Shown: piece by piece, positions 35,842-44,304 of the stretch
Layout: every line of letters begins with the position of its first letter
Numbering within the stretch: the stretch's first letter is position 1
DNA from: an uncultured Rhodospirillaceae bacterium
Lineage (GTDB): Bacteria; Pseudomonadota; Alphaproteobacteria; Rhodospirillales; Magnetospirillaceae
Assembly: GCA_937887565.1 (NCBI GenBank)
Contig: CALABS010000036.1
Span: forward strand, 62,001-126,000
DNA: 64,000 bases
Direction: 5' to 3'
Made by a program: the position numbers and the translations under genes
The notes under the pieces: generated by a model
Database searches by the model: none
What the model saw: the letters and a program-made list of their open reading frames with translations, nothing else
Told to the model about the DNA's origin: nothing

Positions 35842-36960
35842 TTAGAACAGGTGGCCGCTGCGGGTGGCCTTGGTCCGCAGATAGCCCTCGTTGTGGTCGT
35901 TGGCCGGAAAGACGTGGGGCACCCGCTCGGTGACCTCGATGCCGTGGGCGGCCAGCGCGTCGACCTTCAACGGGTTGTTGGTCATCAGCCGGACCCGGCC
36001 GATGCCCAGCAGCCGCAGCATCTGGGCCGCCGGCTGATAGATCCGCTCGTCGTCGTCGAAGCCCAGCTGAAGATTGGCGTCCACCGTGTCCATGCCGCCG
36101 TCCTGCAGGGTGTAGGCGCGCAGCTTGTTGACCAGTCCGATGCCCCGCCCCTCCTGGGCCAGGTACAACAGCACGCCGCTGCCGGCCTGGGCGATCTCGG
36201 CAATGGCGCCCTTGAGCTGGTCGCCGCAATCACACCGCAGCGACCCCAGGAGATCGCCGGTGAAGCACTCGGAATGCAGCCGGGCCAGCACCGGCGCATC
36301 GCGATCTGGGTCGCCGATGACGATGGCCAAGTGCTCGACGCCGCCATCGGCGGGGCGGAAGGCGACGATGCGGGCATTCTCGGCACCCTTGAGGGGAACC
36401 CGCGCCTGACTGACGATGGTCAGCGTCCGTGCCGCCGTCTGCTGATAGGCGGCGATCTCGTCGGCCTCGGCCACCAGGATGCCGGCGGCGGGCGCCACCC
36501 CCGCCGGGATTTCCGCCACCACGGCGGCCGGCAGCAGGCGCGCCAGCTTGGTCAGCGCCACGGCCGCCGCGACCGGCGCCGTGGCCGCGTCTACCGCCAA
36601 TCCGGCGGGAACTGCGTCGGCACTGGCGCAGGGATCGGCCAGGACGTGGATGGTCTCGGCGTCGAACCCACCCCTGGCCGCCAGCTGATGGACGGTCGGC
36701 GACGGCGCGACCAGCCCGAGCACCGACGCCCGGCGCCCGGTCACCGCCAGCACCAGCGGCCGGCCGGCCAGCGCCTCCAACTCGGCCAGGCGTTCGGGAG
36801 TGGCGGCCTCGGCGGCCAGCACATAGGTGGCCATGCACTCCCCTGCCCGCACCGCGACGATGCCGCCACGCCGCAGCTCGGCGGCGGCGCGGTCGACCGC
36901 GATCAGGGGGGCGGGGGCGGCGGCGGCCGGCGTGGGGGAGACGTGGAGGGGTCTCGTCAT
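35842..36960 (-). CDS. ribA: GTP cyclohydrolase II with a degenerate DHBP-synthase-like N-terminal domain
   Basis: A 372-residue protein. The C-terminal half (from about 180) is a complete GTP cyclohydrolase II: zinc ligands Cys232, Cys243 and Cys245 in HSECFTGDLLGSLRCDCGDQL, EGRGIGLVNKLRAY and the closing RVPHVFPANDHNEGYLRTK. It makes the first riboflavin precursor from GTP. The N-terminal half aligns in outline with RibB (AAELRRGGIVAV...VLAAEAAT), but the catalytic acidic loop DDEDRENEGD is replaced by RAGECMATYV, so DHBP synthase activity is not expected. ATG at 36960. Confidence 0.9.
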   Translation of the reverse strand: MTRPLHVSPTPAAAAPAPLIAVDRAAAELRRGGIVAVRAGECMATYVLAAEAATPERLAELEALAGRPLVLAVTGRRASVLGLVAPSPTVHQLAARGGFDAETIHVLADPCASADAVPAGLAVDAATAPVAAAVALTKLARLLPAAVVAEIPAGVAPAAGILVAEADEIAAYQQTAARTLTIVSQARVPLKGAENARIVAFRPADGGVEHLAIVIGDPDRDAPVLARLHSECFTGDLLGSLRCDCGDQLKGAIAEIAQAGSGVLLYLAQEGRGIGLVNKLRAYTLQDGGMDTVDANLQLGFDDDERIYQPAAQMLRLLGIGRVRLMTNNPLKVDALAAHGIEVTERVPHVFPANDHNEGYLRTKATRSGHLF

Positions 36961-37065
36961 ATGAGCGCTTTCCGAACCAAGGGCGGCACAATAGCGGTTT
37001 TCGGCCGACGGCAAAAGGGGCGCGGCTTCCGCGCGGCGACAGTTTCGTATTATACCTTGCCGACG
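36961..37065. promoter_or_regulatory. Divergent region between ribA and the regulator
   Basis: A perfect TATAAT on the minus strand (37049-37054) could serve ribA, giving an 80-base leader, but no good -35 lies 16-18 bases upstream. On the plus strand the overlapping TATTAT (37048-37053) would give the regulator an almost leaderless transcript. Confidence 0.3.
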
Positions 37066-37668
37066 ATGACACCCGCCCGCCGCATCCTCCTGGCCGTCAA
37101 TGATGCCGTCCTGCGCGACGCCATCACTGAGTACCTGACTGCCGCCGGCCATGCCGTGGTCCCATGGCCCGGCTCCGGATCTGCCGATCTGGCGGTCGTC
37201 GACGACCGTCACCCCGAGGCGCCCGCGTTGTGCGCCGCGGCCAAAGCCCGAACTAGGGTGGTACTAGCGATCGGCGCCTCGCTGGCCGGAGCCGATACCA
37301 TCGTCGAACGGCCTCTGCGGCTCGGCACCTTGGGGGCCAAGGTGGCTGAACTGACCCGTAACCGCACCGCCGTCCGTGTAGGCCCTTGGCGGTTCGATGT
37401 CGAGGCCCGCCTGCTGGCCGGTGACGACGGCACCCGAGTGCGGCTGACCGATAAGGAAACCGCCATCTTGGCCTTCCTGGCCCACCACGACGGCACCGTG
37501 ACCCGCGAACGTCTGCTGGCCGAGGTCTGGGGCTATTCAGCGGCGATCACCACCCACACTTTGGAGACCCACATCTACCGCCTGCGCCGCAAGCTCGAAC
37601 GCGACCCGACTCAGGCTAGATTCCTGGTCACCGAGGACGGCGGTTATCGCCTGGTCACCGGACCCTAG
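37066..37668 (+). CDS. OmpR/PhoB-type transcriptional regulator with a degenerate receiver
   Basis: A 200-residue protein. The C-terminal winged helix (about 105-198) is well conserved: VRLTDKETAILAFLAHHDGTVTRERLLAEVWGY, then HTLETHIYRLRRKLE and a GGYRL wing. The N-terminal receiver-like domain is short (about 95 residues, against the usual 115-120). The acidic pair is VNDA (Asn12-Asp13), the phospho-acceptor region is VVDDRH (Asp46/47) and the conserved switch Lys is lost (VERPLRLG). Regulation by phosphorylation is therefore doubtful. It diverges from ribA and overlaps the convergent radical SAM gene by 4 bases. Confidence 0.85.
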   Translation: MTPARRILLAVNDAVLRDAITEYLTAAGHAVVPWPGSGSADLAVVDDRHPEAPALCAAAKARTRVVLAIGASLAGADTIVERPLRLGTLGAKVAELTRNRTAVRVGPWRFDVEARLLAGDDGTRVRLTDKETAILAFLAHHDGTVTRERLLAEVWGYSAAITTHTLETHIYRLRRKLERDPTQARFLVTEDGGYRLVTGP

Positions 37669-39062
37669 GCCGAGCGCCCCAGCAGGGCAAGGCCCTGGCG
37701 GATCTGCTCGACCAGCCTCGCCGGGTCACCCAGCGCAAGCAACAGGCGCCGCGCCAGATAGCGTGGCCGCAGGTGAAAGCGGCGATTGAACCGCTTGCGC
37801 AACATCACGATCTCGTCGGCAGTCAAGGCGTTGCTGGACACCACCGCCACCTCGCCGCTCTGGTCCATGTTGGCAAGGTCATGCGAGATCAGTCCCTGCT
37901 CGACCATCTGGGTCCGCAACGCCGTGCCGGCGCGGGGAATAGCAGTGTGGACGGACAGGTAGTCGGGGTCGAGCCGACAGACGAAGTTCATGGTGGCCTC
38001 GACGTCGGCAGCGGTCTCGCCCGGCAAGCCGACGATCACGGTGGCCACCGTCTCCATTCCCGCCGCGCGACACACCGCGAAGCCCTGACGCATCTGGTCG
38101 GTGGTGAATTCCTTGCGAATGTCTTGCAGCGACTGCTCGTTGGCGGTTTCCACCCCCATGATGACGGTGTGACAACCGCTGCCGGCCATGGCGGACGCCA
38201 GATCCGCATCGACACGATCGGGCCTGGTGAAGCACGTCCACCCGAACGCATCCCGTCCCCGGGGCAGCAGGGCGAGGAACTCCAGCGCCCGCGGCTTGCT
38301 GATGGCGAAGGTCTGGTCCCAAAGCGCGAATTCCCGGATGCCGAGATCCTGCAGCGAGCGCAGCTCGGCGGCGACCTCGTCCATCGGGCGGGCATGGTAG
38401 TGCAGGGTGGCCATCACACAGAACGAGCAGCGGTAGGGGCAACCATGGTCGGTGAGCAGGCTGGCGAAGGGCCGCCGCCGGGCGAAGGGAAACCGATAGG
38501 GAAGCGGCCGGAACAACTCGTGTGGCGGCAGGCCGACGCCGACGCTCTTGCCGGTGCCGCGCGGCCCCACCACCACCGTTCCACCGTCGCGGCGATGGAT
38601 CAGGTCCGGCAGCGCGCCGCCCTCGCCCTCGGCGAAACGGGCAGGCGACGGCGAGGCGAAGTCCAGCGCAACCGCGTCCAGCAACCCCTTCTCCACCCAG
38701 GCGACACCGTGCTCCAGCAGCACATCGCCGCTGCCGATCAAGGTGACGCCAGGATGGCGGCGGCGCATCTCGCCGAGGAAGACGGCGTCCTCCTCGACGC
38801 TGACCGCGCCAATCAGGTTGAACACCGCATCGGGAGCGAGTTGGGTGATCTCGGCCAGCACCCGTTCGCCGTCCCAGCCCTGGACGATGGCGTCGATCGC
38901 GCTTACCTCCCATCCCCGCCCCCGGAACACCGCCCCGGCCTGCAACAGGTCCACCGGCGGGAACGTATAGCCGGTGCGCGAGATCTTGCTACAATAATAG
39001 TCTCGGATGTAGACGTGCTCCCCGGGCGGATTGAGCAGCAGGACACGGCGTGGCGGGATCAT
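37665..39062 (-). CDS. Radical SAM protein with B12-binding-like N-terminal domain
   Basis: A 465-residue protein. The N-terminal domain (1-150) has the B12-binding fold outline (RVLLLNPPGEHVYIRDYY, WEVSAIDAIVQGW) but no DxHxxG cobalamin-His motif. The radical SAM core carries the cluster motif CPYRCSFC (Cys208, 212, 215), then IMGVETANEQSL and TVIVGLPGET. Proteins of this type include methyltransferases and lipid or glycan-modifying enzymes, and the reaction here is unknown. It diverges from a heptosyltransferase-like gene, with their starts overlapping by 13 bases. Confidence 0.87.
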   Translation of the reverse strand: MIPPRRVLLLNPPGEHVYIRDYYCSKISRTGYTFPPVDLLQAGAVFRGRGWEVSAIDAIVQGWDGERVLAEITQLAPDAVFNLIGAVSVEEDAVFLGEMRRRHPGVTLIGSGDVLLEHGVAWVEKGLLDAVALDFASPSPARFAEGEGGALPDLIHRRDGGTVVVGPRGTGKSVGVGLPPHELFRPLPYRFPFARRRPFASLLTDHGCPYRCSFCVMATLHYHARPMDEVAAELRSLQDLGIREFALWDQTFAISKPRALEFLALLPRGRDAFGWTCFTRPDRVDADLASAMAGSGCHTVIMGVETANEQSLQDIRKEFTTDQMRQGFAVCRAAGMETVATVIVGLPGETAADVEATMNFVCRLDPDYLSVHTAIPRAGTALRTQMVEQGLISHDLANMDQSGEVAVVSSNALTADEIVMLRKRFNRRFHLRPRYLARRLLLALGDPARLVEQIRQGLALLGRSA

Positions 39063-40279
39063 TCAGGGAACCTGGGAAGACGGGGGTCAGCCTCGCGGCC
39101 CTGCAGCGGATCGAGAAGGCGTGCGGGAGTATAGCCTGCGCCGCGCTGCACGTGCCAGCCTCGTTGATCGCGCCCCCCGCCGACATGGATCCCGCTCGGG
39201 TCCGCAAGCTGCTGGTCATCAAGTTCTTCGGCATCGGCAGCTTGGTGCTGGCGACTCCCCTCCTGCGCCGTGCCCGCGAGGTGTTCCCCAACGCCGAGAT
39301 CCATCTGCTGACCCTGGCCAGCAACAAGGCGGTGGCTCCCATGCTGCCGGGCCTCGACCGGGTGCGCTTCATCGACTTGGGCCGTGACGTGGTCCAGGCG
39401 GTGGCGGCCTATGCCGGCTGCCTGCGCGACACCTTCCGCGAGCGCTACGACGCGGTGATCGACATGGAATTCTACACCCGTGCTTCGGCGGTGGTGTCCC
39501 TGGCGTCGTGGGCGCCGGTGCGGGTGGGATATCATTCCCGAGGCGTCTACCGGGGCGACATTCCCAGCCACCGGGTGCCGTTCAACGTCTATTGGCACGT
39601 CGCCCGCAACTTCCTCAACCTGCTGGCCCCGTTCGGCCATCCCGCCGGTGATGACGTGCCGACACCCGCCCTCACCTTGCCCGACGGCCGGATGGCCGAC
39701 CACGGGCTGGGTGACCGCTTGGTGGTGGTCAACGTCAACGCCGGCGAGCTGGCCTACGAGCGCCGGTGGCCGCCGGACCGCTATGCCGCCCTGGCAGCCA
39801 TGCTGTCCGCCACCTACGGCCTGCCCTGCGCCTTCACCGGCTCCGCTGGAGAACGCGACTACGTGGAAGCCGTGGTGGCCGAGGTCAACCGGCGTGGCGG
39901 CACAGCGGTCAACCTGGCCGGCCGGCTAGGACTCGACGAGATGGCGCGGCTATGCCGGGCCTCGTTGCTGACGATATCCAATGATTCCGGCCCGCTGCAC
40001 GTGGCCGCCGCCGTCGGCGCCCGGGTAGCGGGCTTCTTCGGCCCCGAGACGCCGGTGCTATACGGGCCAGTGGGCGAGGGCCACCTGGTGTTCCATACCG
40101 GCCTGGACTGCTCGCCCTGCATCAACGTGGAGCACGGCAAGCGTCTGGCCTGTTGGCATGCGACGCCGCTATGCCAGGAAGGAACCACCCCGGAAGCCGC
40201 CTTCGCCGCCATCCGCGCCCGCTTCGGCGCGCGGCTGGAGCAGGAACCGGGCCGCGACGACGCCCCCGGCCGTCAGTAG
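39050..40279 (+). CDS. Family 9 glycosyltransferase (ADP-heptose:LPS heptosyltransferase-like)
   Basis: A 409-residue GT-B enzyme. KLLVIKFFGIGSLVLATPLLR is the GT9 opening, and the donor domain has LLTISNDSGPLHVAAAVGA and GFFGPETPVLYGP. Two extra Cys near CSPCINVEHGKRLACW are common in such enzymes. The start is a GTG at 39050 with AGGA upstream; an ATG at 39185 would drop the N-terminal helix LAALQRIEKACGSIACAALH, which is usual in this group. The 3' end overlaps the convergent membrane-protein gene by 111 bases. Confidence 0.86.
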   Translation: MAGSFREPGKTGVSLAALQRIEKACGSIACAALHVPASLIAPPADMDPARVRKLLVIKFFGIGSLVLATPLLRRAREVFPNAEIHLLTLASNKAVAPMLPGLDRVRFIDLGRDVVQAVAAYAGCLRDTFRERYDAVIDMEFYTRASAVVSLASWAPVRVGYHSRGVYRGDIPSHRVPFNVYWHVARNFLNLLAPFGHPAGDDVPTPALTLPDGRMADHGLGDRLVVVNVNAGELAYERRWPPDRYAALAAMLSATYGLPCAFTGSAGERDYVEAVVAEVNRRGGTAVNLAGRLGLDEMARLCRASLLTISNDSGPLHVAAAVGARVAGFFGPETPVLYGPVGEGHLVFHTGLDCSPCINVEHGKRLACWHATPLCQEGTTPEAAFAAIRARFGARLEQEPGRDDAPGRQ

Positions 40280-42016
40280 CAGGATGGCGAGCGGGTCGAA
40301 CACCACGGTGTACCGGGTGAACGAGGCGTTGCCCAGGCTGATCAGGCCGTACCCGGCCTGAAGCGACAGCGCCGCGAAGGCCAGCGCCCGCCATTCGGGG
40401 CGCGCCCGCCGGCGGGCGGACAGAGGCGCCGCCAGCCCGGCCAGCGACACCACGAAGGCAGCGCCAGCCAGCCAGGGCTGGAACACGCCGGCCGCAAGCC
40501 GCGGTAGCTCGATGGCGCGGATGCCTGCGCGACCGACATCATCGTAGGCCGCGATCACCTCGGGCGCCCGGTAGATCGCGATGTCGCCGAACGGACCCAC
40601 CAGGTCGGCGAAGTCGGCGGCGATGGCTACTGACTCGGTTCGGCAGCGGGGATAGTAGATGGCCATCGGCACCCGGACCGGCAGGGTGTCGCGCCAGTTG
40701 GCGGCATAGTTGGCCACCGCAATCGCGGCGAAGCCCAGCGGGTCGTTCCGGATCGCCGACAGGCCAAGGGACCCCGCGATGTCGTCGAGGCGGGGATCGT
40801 ATTCCAGGGCCACCGCGCGCGGCTCGGGCAGGCCCAGCGAGCGGCGGATGGCCGGCAGGATCTGGACATAGATCGCCCCCACGGTGGTCAGCGAGGCGGC
40901 GTCGGCCTTCTGAAACGGGAACCGCATCTTCTCGGGCGGGAAATCCACGTAGTAGCGGTGCAGGCTGTCGTCCAGGGCGGCGGCCAGCGCGGGATGGGCG
41001 GTCGTCATGTCGGCACGAATCAGCGGTGCGGCATTGCCGGCCAGCGAGATACCGCCGAATCTGTGCAGCCCGAAAAAGCCGAAGGTCGCCTGGTTGTAGC
41101 CGCACTGAGCCAGCACCAGAACCGCCACCGGCAGTGCGATCATGGTGCCCACCGCCAACCGCCGGCGGGTGACCAGCACCAGCAGCAACGGAATGCCGGC
41201 GAGGAACGAAATGCCGTTGGGGCGGACCACGATCATGGCCCCGAGCGCCAGCCCGCACAACGCCGCGTCCACCAGGCTGGCCCGCCGCAGCAGCCGCAGC
41301 GCCAGCGCCGCGTGTGCGCAGATCAGCGCCACGAACACCGCCTCGGTCATGACCGCCGGCGCCAGGATCAGCAGGGGCGGGCTGAGCATGGGCGCCATCG
41401 CCACCAGCGCCCCGGCAACGGGACCGTCGAGCAGCCGGCGCGTCGACCAGCCCAGGGCCACGAACGAGGCCAACATCAGTGCCAGCTGCACCGGCCCCAG
41501 CCAGCGCAGGTCGCCGGTGGCCGCCACCACCGCCTTGAGGAAGACCATGTAGCCCGCCGAACGGATGGCGTTGGGCACCAGATAGCCCACCGTGTCAGGC
41601 TCGAGGCAGGCCAGCGGCGGCGCCACCGTCAGCATAGCGAAGGCCGCCCATGCCATGCCAAGCAGCACCGGCACCCAGAAAGCGCAGTCGCCGCTGGCCG
41701 AGCGAGCGAGCGTCTCCGCCACACCGCGCAACCATCCGGGTACGCCCGCCCAGGATAGGAACACGGTGGCGGCCAACACCAGTGACAAGGCCGACAGCCC
41801 GGAACCAATCTGCACCACCGCTAGGCGGGACAGCGGCCAGTCGCGGAAGCCCTTCAGCAGCTCGGGACCCACCGGCCCGGCTACCAGCGCGGCGGCGGCC
41901 AGGGCAGCACCCGCGATGGCGACGACGAAGGCTGCCACTAGGATCACGAGCGTGAGCCGACGGTAACGCTGCGCCAACCCGCCGATCCACCGCGATAGCA
42001 TGTCCGCCTGTGTCAT
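40169..42016 (-). CDS. Polytopic membrane protein, probable GT39/ArnT-like glycosyltransferase
   Basis: A 615-residue protein with about 12 hydrophobic spans and two soluble loops. The first periplasmic loop contains CLEPDTVGYL, an acidic segment placed like the catalytic Asp/Glu of lipid-linked-sugar transferases (PMT/ArnT). A longer loop follows (about 330-480). I cannot name the family securely, but size, topology and neighbours fit a transferase that adds a sugar to lipid A, a glycan or a protein. It overlaps the GT9 gene by 111 bases, tail-to-tail. Confidence 0.6.
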   Translation of the reverse strand: MTQADMLSRWIGGLAQRYRRLTLVILVAAFVVAIAGAALAAAALVAGPVGPELLKGFRDWPLSRLAVVQIGSGLSALSLVLAATVFLSWAGVPGWLRGVAETLARSASGDCAFWVPVLLGMAWAAFAMLTVAPPLACLEPDTVGYLVPNAIRSAGYMVFLKAVVAATGDLRWLGPVQLALMLASFVALGWSTRRLLDGPVAGALVAMAPMLSPPLLILAPAVMTEAVFVALICAHAALALRLLRRASLVDAALCGLALGAMIVVRPNGISFLAGIPLLLVLVTRRRLAVGTMIALPVAVLVLAQCGYNQATFGFFGLHRFGGISLAGNAAPLIRADMTTAHPALAAALDDSLHRYYVDFPPEKMRFPFQKADAASLTTVGAIYVQILPAIRRSLGLPEPRAVALEYDPRLDDIAGSLGLSAIRNDPLGFAAIAVANYAANWRDTLPVRVPMAIYYPRCRTESVAIAADFADLVGPFGDIAIYRAPEVIAAYDDVGRAGIRAIELPRLAAGVFQPWLAGAAFVVSLAGLAAPLSARRRARPEWRALAFAALSLQAGYGLISLGNASFTRYTVVFDPLAILLLTAGGVVAARFLLQPRAEAGADGGEGGFRGGSFLA

Positions 42017-42135
42017 CCGCCTCCCCGTCCCTGGTCAGCCCAGGTATGCGGAAGCCACAGCCGCCGGTCAACCTCGACCGACTCGGCGCCTTGAGGTAAA
42101 CATGGCCTCTCCGAGACCTTGTACGAGGAAACCTG

Positions 42136-43005
42136 GTGCACCTGCCGGCCTGTCCCTTGTGTGGAGGCGCCCTGTCGCGCTGGTTCACCGCCTGCGACAC
42201 CAACGTCGACCGATGCCCGGCCTGCGGCCTGGCAATGCTCAACCCTCAACCGGATGACGCCACCCTGGACCGCATCTACGGCGCCACCTATTTCATCGGC
42301 TCGACCACGCCGGAAATGCACCGCGAAGTCAACGCCCTCAAGCGCGCCACCGCCGGGCTGCAGCTGGACGAGATCGCCGCCCATTCCGGCGGTACCGGCG
42401 GCAGGCTGCTGGAAGTGGGCTGCGGCCTTGGCAACTTCCTGCTGGAGGCCAGGGCGCGGGGCTATCGGGTCAACGGCATCGACGTGTCGGAAAGCGCGGT
42501 GACGGCCGCCAACCGCGCCCTGGGCGAGCCGCTAGCACGCGCCGGCCGGCTGGAGGACATGGGGCTGGCCGCCGCCTCCTTCGATGTCGTCGCCCTGGCC
42601 GACGTCATCGAGCACGTTCGCGACCCCCGGGCCTTCCTGGCGGTGGTCCATGACCTCGTCCGCCCGGGCGGGCTGGTGTTCCTCACCGTCCCCAGCCTTG
42701 ACAGCCTGTCTGCCCGGCTGATGGGCCGCTGGTGGGTCGAGTTCAAGCACGAGCATCTATATTATTTCGACCGCGCCACCATCTCGCGGCTATTGCGCGA
42801 GTCGGGGTTCGGCGACATCGCCGTCACCCCCGGGCACAAGGTCCTGACCCTGACCTACGTCGTCGGCCATTTCGAGAAGTTTCCGGTGCCGGCCCTGACG
42901 CCGCTGATGCGCCTGCTCAAGGCGGCCCTGCCCGCCCGTCTGTTGACGCGCCAATTCCAAATGGTGGCCAGCGGGATCAACGTGGTAGCGCGGCGGCCGG
43001 CCTAG
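42136..43005 (+). CDS. Zinc-finger-containing SAM methyltransferase
   Basis: A 289-residue protein. An N-terminal zinc ribbon (CPLC at 6-9, CPAC at 27-30) precedes a class I domain with LLEVGCGLGNFLLEA, VNGIDVSESAV, VVALADVIEHVRDP and FLTVPSLDS. This architecture (Methyltransf_13/23 type) is common in nucleotide-sugar C-methylation and glycan clusters. The start is a GTG at 42136 with GAGGAAA upstream. Its TAG lies inside the 6-base target site later duplicated by the insertion element that follows. Confidence 0.85.
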   Translation: MHLPACPLCGGALSRWFTACDTNVDRCPACGLAMLNPQPDDATLDRIYGATYFIGSTTPEMHREVNALKRATAGLQLDEIAAHSGGTGGRLLEVGCGLGNFLLEARARGYRVNGIDVSESAVTAANRALGEPLARAGRLEDMGLAAASFDVVALADVIEHVRDPRAFLAVVHDLVRPGGLVFLTVPSLDSLSARLMGRWWVEFKHEHLYYFDRATISRLLRESGFGDIAVTPGHKVLTLTYVVGHFEKFPVPALTPLMRLLKAALPARLLTRQFQMVASGINVVARRPA

Positions 43006-43458
43006 CTGTGAGGTTTCAGGAGGTTGCCCACTCGGTCTGAACCAAGGAAGCTGATGTTTGCCCGGACGAGAAGAAGGAAAGCACCGTCTCCGTCCCGGAG
43101 GCCGCACTCGCCTATTACGCCAGCCTGGGCATCACCGTGCAGCGGGTGACGGCCGACAACGGCTCATGCTACCGCTCCAAGGCCTTCCGCAAAGCCTGCG
43201 CAGATCGCGGCATCAAGCACATCCGCACCAGGCCCTACACACCGAAGACCAACGGCAAGGCCGAACGCTTCATCCAGACGGCGTTGCGGGAATGGGCCTA
43301 CGCCCAAGCCTACGAAACCTCAGACCAGCGCGCCGACGCGCTGCCGCAATGGCTGCACCGCTACAACTGGCACCGGCCTCATGCTAGCTTGAACGCACGA
43401 CCACCCATCAGCCGACTCGGGCTGACCGGTGACAACCTCCTGCTACTCCACACCTAGC
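43001..43458. mobile_element. Internally deleted IS481-type element with intact ends and target duplication
   Basis: Terminal inverted repeats are visible: TGTGAGGTTTCAGGAGGTTG at 43007-43026 and its imperfect complement at 43433-43452 (16 of 20 match, including CAGGAGGTTG). CCTAGC flanks both ends (43001-43006 and 43453-43458) as a perfect 6-base target duplication. The interior is only 446 bases, whereas a full IS481 element is about 1 kb or more. It therefore lacks most of its transposase, and any new movement would need transposase supplied by another copy. Confidence 0.85.
43041..43457 (+). pseudogene. IS481-family transposase, C-terminal fragment
   Basis: The frame is open from about 43041 to the TAG at 43455-43457. 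It holds the second half of the DDE integrase core: RVTADNGSCYRSKAFRKACA with the second Asp, HIRTRPYTPKTNGKAERFIQ with the Glu, then WLHRYNWHRPHASLNARPP and the IS481-typical end ISRLGLTGDNLLLLHT. The N-terminal helix-turn-helix and the first catalytic Asp are missing. The stop codon is supplied by the duplicated target CCTAGC. Confidence 0.88.
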
Positions 43459-44239
43459 CGAGGGTCATTAGAACCGGCACATGATCGGACGGCTGCTCCC
43501 AGCCCCTGGCCTCACGCAGCACCGATGCCGCCCGCAGCGATGGCACCAGCGCCGGCGTGACCCAGACGTGGTCGAGACGGCGGCCGCGATCATTCCTGGT
43601 CCAATCGGGAGAGCGGTAGCTCCACCAGCTGTATAACCGTTGCTCTGCCGGAATGAAGCGGCGGACGCCGTCCACGAACCCGAGCGCGGCCTGCATGGCG
43701 TTCAACAGCTCGACCTCGATCGGGGTATGGCTGACCACCTTCAGCATCTGCCTGTGCGACCAGACGTCGGTCTCCAGCGGCGCGACGTTGAAGTCGCCCG
43801 CCACCACCAGCCGCGCGTCGGGCCGGTAGGTCCCCCTGAACCAGTCCGTGACCTCGCGCAGGAAATCCAGCTTGTGGGCGAATTTTTCGTTGACCCGGGG
43901 ATCGGGGATGTCGCCGCCGGCCGGCACATAGAGCGAATGCACCTCGACACCGCCGACGGAGGCGATCAGGTGCCGGCAGTCGGTGCGGTCGCACCAGCCG
44001 GGCGTCCTCAGGTCGTCGATGGGCAGCCTGGACAGGACGGCAACGCCGTTATAACCCTTCATGCCGTGGAAGGCGACATGGGGGAAGCCGAGCTCGCGGC
44101 AGTCGGCGAGCGGAAACAGCTCGTCGGGAACCTTGGTCTCCTGAAGGCAGACCACGTCGGGCCGCAGCTCGTCGATCACGCGCCGCAACAGGGGCAGGCG
44201 CAGGCGAAGCGAATTGATGTTCCAGGTGACCAGGCGCAC
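43454..44239 (-). CDS. xthA: Exodeoxyribonuclease III
   Basis: A 261-residue AP endonuclease/3' exonuclease of the Xth family. VTWNINSLRLRLPLL, VCLQETKVPDE, YNGVAVLS, VVAGDFNVAP, RRLDHVWVT and the closing SDHVPVL supply the metal and catalytic residues. It repairs abasic sites. The GTG at 44239 is chosen from the family N-terminus (V-R-L-V-T-W-N); the longer frame to 44386 is non-homologous. Its TAG (43454-43456) lies in the target duplication of the insertion element, so its coding sequence is intact. Confidence 0.93.
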   Translation of the reverse strand: MRLVTWNINSLRLRLPLLRRVIDELRPDVVCLQETKVPDELFPLADCRELGFPHVAFHGMKGYNGVAVLSRLPIDDLRTPGWCDRTDCRHLIASVGGVEVHSLYVPAGGDIPDPRVNEKFAHKLDFLREVTDWFRGTYRPDARLVVAGDFNVAPLETDVWSHRQMLKVVSHTPIEVELLNAMQAALGFVDGVRRFIPAEQRLYSWWSYRSPDWTRNDRGRRLDHVWVTPALVPSLRAASVLREARGWEQPSDHVPVLMTLG

Positions 44240-44304
44240 AGCGAGCCTCCGATGGTGAGGCCCGTTCCTTACACCATGGGCGGGGATTTCACCACCAGGA
44301 CACC

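Noticed and set aside
38534..38563. A Walker A-like GPRGTGKSVG in the radical SAM protein
   Set aside because: No Walker B or other NTPase elements follow, and the protein fits the radical SAM layout. Likely chance.
43058..43387. A separate plus-strand gene inside the insertion element
   Set aside because: It is a different reading frame across the transposase fragment, with Arg/Pro-rich composition.
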